Shown here in pieces: positions 13,508 to 16,665 of a stretch of 16,665 nucleotides of DNA. Position numbers and translations under genes: made by a program. The stretch covers positions 1-16,665 of the forward strand of contig JBBDYH010000128.1 in the NCBI GenBank assembly GCA_040901795.1, in the 5' to 3' direction. The notes under the pieces are model-generated. The model was given only the letters and a program-made list of their open reading frames with translations, did no database searches and was not told the origin of the DNA. Positions within the stretch are counted from its first letter, which is position 1. Each line of letters begins with the position of its first letter. This stretch comes from JBBDYH01 sp040901795. Lineage in GTDB: Bacteria > Planctomycetota > Planctomycetia > Pirellulales > JALHPA01.

Positions 13508-15736
13508 TTAACTCGCCATAGCGGGTTGCTTGGATTCCGGTGGCAGTGGTGGCGGCGTAGAGGATAAAACGTCCAACGACGCCGGACGTGCGACCTCCAT
13601 GGTCACGCTCGCGTTTCGCCGATAGAACCGGTTGGCCAGGACGTGCTCCAACCCCAACACCAAGGCCACCAGCACAATCAGCAGCGGATACAGCTCGACG
13701 CCGACACGACCGAGGTGAACGTCGCGCGTGATTTCCTCCTGATTGCGAGCCAGGCGATATCGTTCGGCGCCAAACAAGGCATCGAGGTCTTCCTTGGTGA
13801 TCCGGTCGAGCCGCGTCACTGCCTCGGGCACGTTGGTGCTGAAGCCGCGGCGAATCCCCCCTTCGGACCCGCCGGCTTGCAGTTCGTAGTGACCGGGCAC
13901 ATCCGTGGTGGTGACGGTGAGCGTACCTTGGCGTTGATCAACCGTCTGTGGGATCTGCAAGTTCTGCGGCGTTTGGAGTGTGAAAATCAACGAGCGCTGC
14001 TGCTCGGGCAACTGCATGACGACGGTGTCGCCCGCAGCGTAATTGAACCGTTCATCGCCGCTGCCAACGAGGTAGGCGCCCATTTCCTGGGTGAGCACGA
14101 AAAAGGGCCAGTTGCCAAAGCCGGTCGCCAGGATATTCCAAGGATTGTTCTCCGCGGCGGCATGCGACACGGGCGTGGTCATGGTGAGCACGCGGCCGCG
14201 GCCGAGGGAATGCTCCACAAGCGCCGGGCGGCCATTGGTGTAAGGGATGACGACGTTCACGCCCTCCTTGAGCTCATTGAGCTGCCAATACTTGTAGACC
14301 GGAAACGACGACCAGGGGACGGCGCTGGCCTTCGAGATGAAGCCGCGGAGCGTTGGATGTTGCAAGTCGGGGGGTGCAAAGTACAGATCTTCGCTCCATT
14401 GCGCTTGCCGCCGCAGCGCGCCCGGCAGGACTTCGAGCGCGGCGGTGGTGTTGAATTTTTCAACATCACCGGCGTTGCTGCCCAACCAGATCCCCAGTCC
14501 GCCGCCGTAGCTGACGTAGTCGCGGAGCTGATCCCAGACGCCGGACGAGAGCGGTGTGGGATCGAGCAGAAAGACGGCGGAGTATTGTTCAAGGGGCTCG
14601 TCGGCGAGTTGATCGAGGGCAATTGTCTTGACCTCGAACCGAGCCCCCTCCCGGATGGGGATCAGTGCATCGTGCAGCCACATCGTGACCGCCGCAGGGG
14701 GAGCGGCGATGAGCACCTTCCAGGCCGGCCGCGCTTCGAACGTAAAGTAACGGAGATTATCGGCGGAAAGCGCGTCATCGCCAACGATCTCGAGCACGCC
14801 GTGATGCGTGCCTAGGTCCAGACCCTTCAATTCGAACTCCGCCGGCAGCGATTGGCCGTCGAGCCAACCAAATGTCTGCTCGCCGCTTTTGTAGAGTTGC
14901 CCATCGCGGTCGGCGAGATAAATGGCGACCGAACGCTCTTCGCCGGGTCCCGTGCGCGTGAGCTGAGTGGCGATCCGGACGCGGCTATTCTTGGGGACGG
15001 TTTGGCTCGACAATTTGAGATCGCCCAAGGCGAAGTTTCGCGGCTGCTCGACGCCGACGTCGATCAAGTAAATCGCCACGTCTTCAAACTTGTCGAGCCG
15101 CGCACGGAAGCGATCGAGCGCCTCGCCCGGCCAGCTTCCGCGCGCCAGATCGGTGAAGAGATAGACCTCCTTGCGCTCCTTGACACTGTCGTGCACCAGC
15201 CGCAACGCCGACTCGACGACATCGATCCATGGCTGAGAAGCGGCCACACTCGTCAAGCGCTCAACGCGATGCCGTGCGGCCGCCGGATCGACGGCGAATG
15301 CGCCGGCCAGCGACGAGGAGTCGATCACGGCGATTTCGCTATCGGCCGGCAGTTGTGGCAACAGCCACAGCGCCGTCTCTTGGGCCGCCTGCAGGCGCGT
15401 CTTGTTCTCGTGCTGGTAGTCCATGCGGACCGACGTGTCGAAGACCAGCGCCGCGGCAATCGGAGCTTCTTGATCGCCGACAAAGCCGGCGCTCTTCACG
15501 CTGGGACGCGCAATCGCCAGCGCCAACAGCACGATTCCAGCGCAGCGCAATAGCAGCAAGAGCAGATGCCGCAAGCGCAAGCGGCGGCGATTGGATTCTT
15601 CGCGCTTTTGGATAAACCGCAACGCAGGGAAGACCAGGTGCTTCGGCTCGCGCCGCATAATCAAATGCAGCACGATCGGCACCGCGACAAGCGCGGCCCC
15701 GGCGAGGATCAGCGGTGATAAAAAAGTCAGGCCCAT
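13508..15736 (-). CDS. BatA-like double-transmembrane VWA protein
   Basis: This is a 742-aa inner-membrane protein. Residues 1-85 are the BatA N-terminal domain: a helix (LSPLILAGAALVAVPIVLHL), a basic loop (LIMRREPKHLVFPALRF) and a second helix (LLLLLLRCAGIVLLALAIARP). A VWA domain follows, starting AALVFDTSVRM at 95-105. Its MIDAS has Asp100 and Ser102, but Arg104 stands where the second Ser is expected, so metal binding may be altered. The middle has a GATase-like part (AVFLLDPTPLSSGVWDQL ... YGGGLGIWLG) and the C-terminus a further helix (LLIVLVALVLGLEHVL). I prefer the ATG at 15736 (MGLTFLSPL) to the in-frame GTG at 15763, because the BatA family normally begins at this point. Confidence 0.9.
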   Translation of the reverse strand: MGLTFLSPLILAGAALVAVPIVLHLIMRREPKHLVFPALRFIQKREESNRRRLRLRHLLLLLLRCAGIVLLALAIARPSVKSAGFVGDQEAPIAAALVFDTSVRMDYQHENKTRLQAAQETALWLLPQLPADSEIAVIDSSSLAGAFAVDPAAARHRVERLTSVAASQPWIDVVESALRLVHDSVKERKEVYLFTDLARGSWPGEALDRFRARLDKFEDVAIYLIDVGVEQPRNFALGDLKLSSQTVPKNSRVRIATQLTRTGPGEERSVAIYLADRDGQLYKSGEQTFGWLDGQSLPAEFELKGLDLGTHHGVLEIVGDDALSADNLRYFTFEARPAWKVLIAAPPAAVTMWLHDALIPIREGARFEVKTIALDQLADEPLEQYSAVFLLDPTPLSSGVWDQLRDYVSYGGGLGIWLGSNAGDVEKFNTTAALEVLPGALRRQAQWSEDLYFAPPDLQHPTLRGFISKASAVPWSSFPVYKYWQLNELKEGVNVVIPYTNGRPALVEHSLGRGRVLTMTTPVSHAAAENNPWNILATGFGNWPFFVLTQEMGAYLVGSGDERFNYAAGDTVVMQLPEQQRSLIFTLQTPQNLQIPQTVDQRQGTLTVTTTDVPGHYELQAGGSEGGIRRGFSTNVPEAVTRLDRITKEDLDALFGAERYRLARNQEEITRDVHLGRVGVELYPLLIVLVALVLGLEHVLANRFYRRNASVTMEVARPASLDVLSSTPPPLPPESKQPAMAS

Positions 15737-15802
15737 TTTGCTATTTGTCGTCCTTGTCGCCACAGCGCCGATGAAGAGGCAATGAGAGACCGGGAGAGGG
15801 GG

Positions 15803-15868
15803 AGACTGGGAGACGGGGAGAATTGTCGATCAACGCTCATTGGCACACTTCTCCCAGTCTCCCAGTCT
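15803..15868. repeat. 20-bp inverted repeat in the DUF58 - BatA-like spacer
   Basis: Arms 15803-15822 and 15849-15868 pair with 19 of 20 matches around a 26-nt loop. Each arm is built from the short word GGGAGACT. It lies between two genes of one operon, where it could form an mRNA stem that adjusts their relative expression, or it is a mobile palindrome. Confidence 0.85.
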
Positions 15869-15886
15869 TTGCCCACCGACCACTCT

Positions 15887-16665
15887 TCAAAACCGATGTT
15901 GGCGGCTTACCAAATACTCCGTCAACGCTCGGTCGAACTGCATGCTGGTGTCGAGCTGCACGTAGTCGATGCCCGCCTGGAAGCAGGTCTTCTTGTATTG
16001 CTCACAGAACGCCTGCACTTCCTTGAGGTAATCGCTGCGGAAGCTATCGGCGTCGACTTGAACCTTGGCGGCCGTCTCCGGCTCTTCAAACTCAATCATA
16101 CCACCGAAGGGAAATCGGACCTCGGCCTCGTCCAGGATGTGGAACAGAATGACATCGTGGCCGCCGTGCCGCAGCCGGCGGAGCGACTGCAGCACCGGGT
16201 CCGGCTCGGTCAACAGATCGCTGAAGATCATCACCAGGCTGCGATGACGGAGCATCGCCGCGATCTGCTGCAGGCTGCGGCCGATGTCGGTCTTCCCGCT
16301 GGGCTGCAGCTTGGCCAACAGCGATAGCACGTTGCCGATCTGGGCCCGCTTGCTCTTCGCCGGTAGACTTTGGCGAATCTGCTCGTCGAACGTGATCAAC
16401 CCCACCGGATCTTGCTGATGCACCATCAGATAGCACAGCGCCGCCGCCAGACAGATTGCGTACTCGAACTTGCTGAGGGTTTGCCGGTAGGTGTAACCCA
16501 TCGACTTGCTGAGATCCATCGCCAGGTAGCCGGTGATGTTGGTCTCGGCCTCGAACTTCTTGACGTAGTATTTGTCGGTCTTGGCGTAGACCAGCCAGTC
16601 GATGTCGTCGGGATCGTCGCCGGGCGTGTATTTGCGGTGCTCGCTGAACTCGACCGAGAAGCCGT
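15887..16665 (-). CDS. DUF58 protein with VWA-like domain, 5' end beyond the right edge
   Basis: 258 C-terminal residues are visible and the frame is open to the last base. The visible part begins GFSVEFSEHRKYTPGDDPDD, then IDWLVYAKTDKYYVKKFEAE, the hallmark DUF58 core. A VWA-like MIDAS follows (MDLSKSM, DxSxS), then LVMIFSDLL and a C-terminal helical part. DUF58 proteins sit next to MoxR AAA+ ATPases and BatA/VWA proteins and are thought to act with them in envelope or metalloprotein maturation. Here the BatA-like gene follows 150 nt downstream, so an upstream MoxR gene is expected beyond the edge. The methionine at 16519 is internal, not the start. Confidence 0.96.
   Translation of the reverse strand, partial: GFSVEFSEHRKYTPGDDPDDIDWLVYAKTDKYYVKKFEAETNITGYLAMDLSKSMGYTYRQTLSKFEYAICLAAALCYLMVHQQDPVGLITFDEQIRQSLPAKSKRAQIGNVLSLLAKLQPSGKTDIGRSLQQIAAMLRHRSLVMIFSDLLTEPDPVLQSLRRLRHGGHDVILFHILDEAEVRFPFGGMIEFEEPETAAKVQVDADSFRSDYLKEVQAFCEQYKKTCFQAGIDYVQLDTSMQFDRALTEYLVSRQHRF

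Noticed and set aside
13643..14815. 390-aa plus-strand open frame opposite the BatA-like gene
   Set aside because: It is a third-position GC shadow of the BatA-like gene; its composition is His/Arg/Gly-rich and it has no domain or plausible start.

Overview
The window looks like a chromosomal piece of a planctomycete (Planctomycetota, probably Pirellulales-type; inferred). The reasons are a DUF1559 prepilin-type protein, a secreted formylglycine-type sulfatase, a DUF58 / BatA-like / VWA-GATase operon, and intergenic spacers full of short hairpin repeats. No rRNA, tRNA, CRISPR array, transposase or integrase was found.

Layout. (1) 1-1943, minus strand: the N-terminal part of a sulfatase running off the left edge, and a 440-aa exported protein with a Tiki/ChaN-like N-terminal pattern and a C-terminal TPR-like region. 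(2) About 2000-5470: an accessory island of small minus-strand genes that looks like a cassette array. It holds an NmrA-like SDR reductase, a truncated second copy of it fused to a gene remnant, a small conserved-looking protein, an HNH nuclease and a six-helix membrane protein. Three of these genes end at a related boundary motif (RYYYAAC-type or a derivative). A 100-nt imperfect palindrome separates two of them, and a ~210-bp dispersed repeat occurs twice, each time ending in GTTAGGY just before a gene start. (3) 5536-8096, minus strand: an AAA/SMC-type ATPase whose end overlaps a TOPRIM-like protein by 8 nt, followed by a zinc-ribbon protein. This is a plausible OLD/RloAB/PARIS-like defence module with an unfamiliar third member. 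(4) 8339-9410: a gene graveyard, with a VapB-type antitoxin, its PIN toxin carrying an out-of-frame internal deletion, two decayed DUF1801 relics on either side, and a multi-hairpin repeat that replaced the start of one relic. (5) 9757-10788, plus strand: the DUF1559 protein. (6) 11129-16665, minus strand: the DUF58 - BatA-like - VWA/GATase-like operon, 5'-truncated at the right edge. Its spacers carry inverted repeats.

How the genes relate. The right-hand operon matches the common planctomycete MoxR-DUF58-BatA-VWA cluster; MoxR would lie beyond the right edge. It probably forms a membrane complex with VWA domains, of unknown target. The centre is accessory DNA with candidate defence, toxin-antitoxin and cassette-type genes in different stages of decay. 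Regions between genes were read by eye only; family names come from motif recognition, not from database searches.
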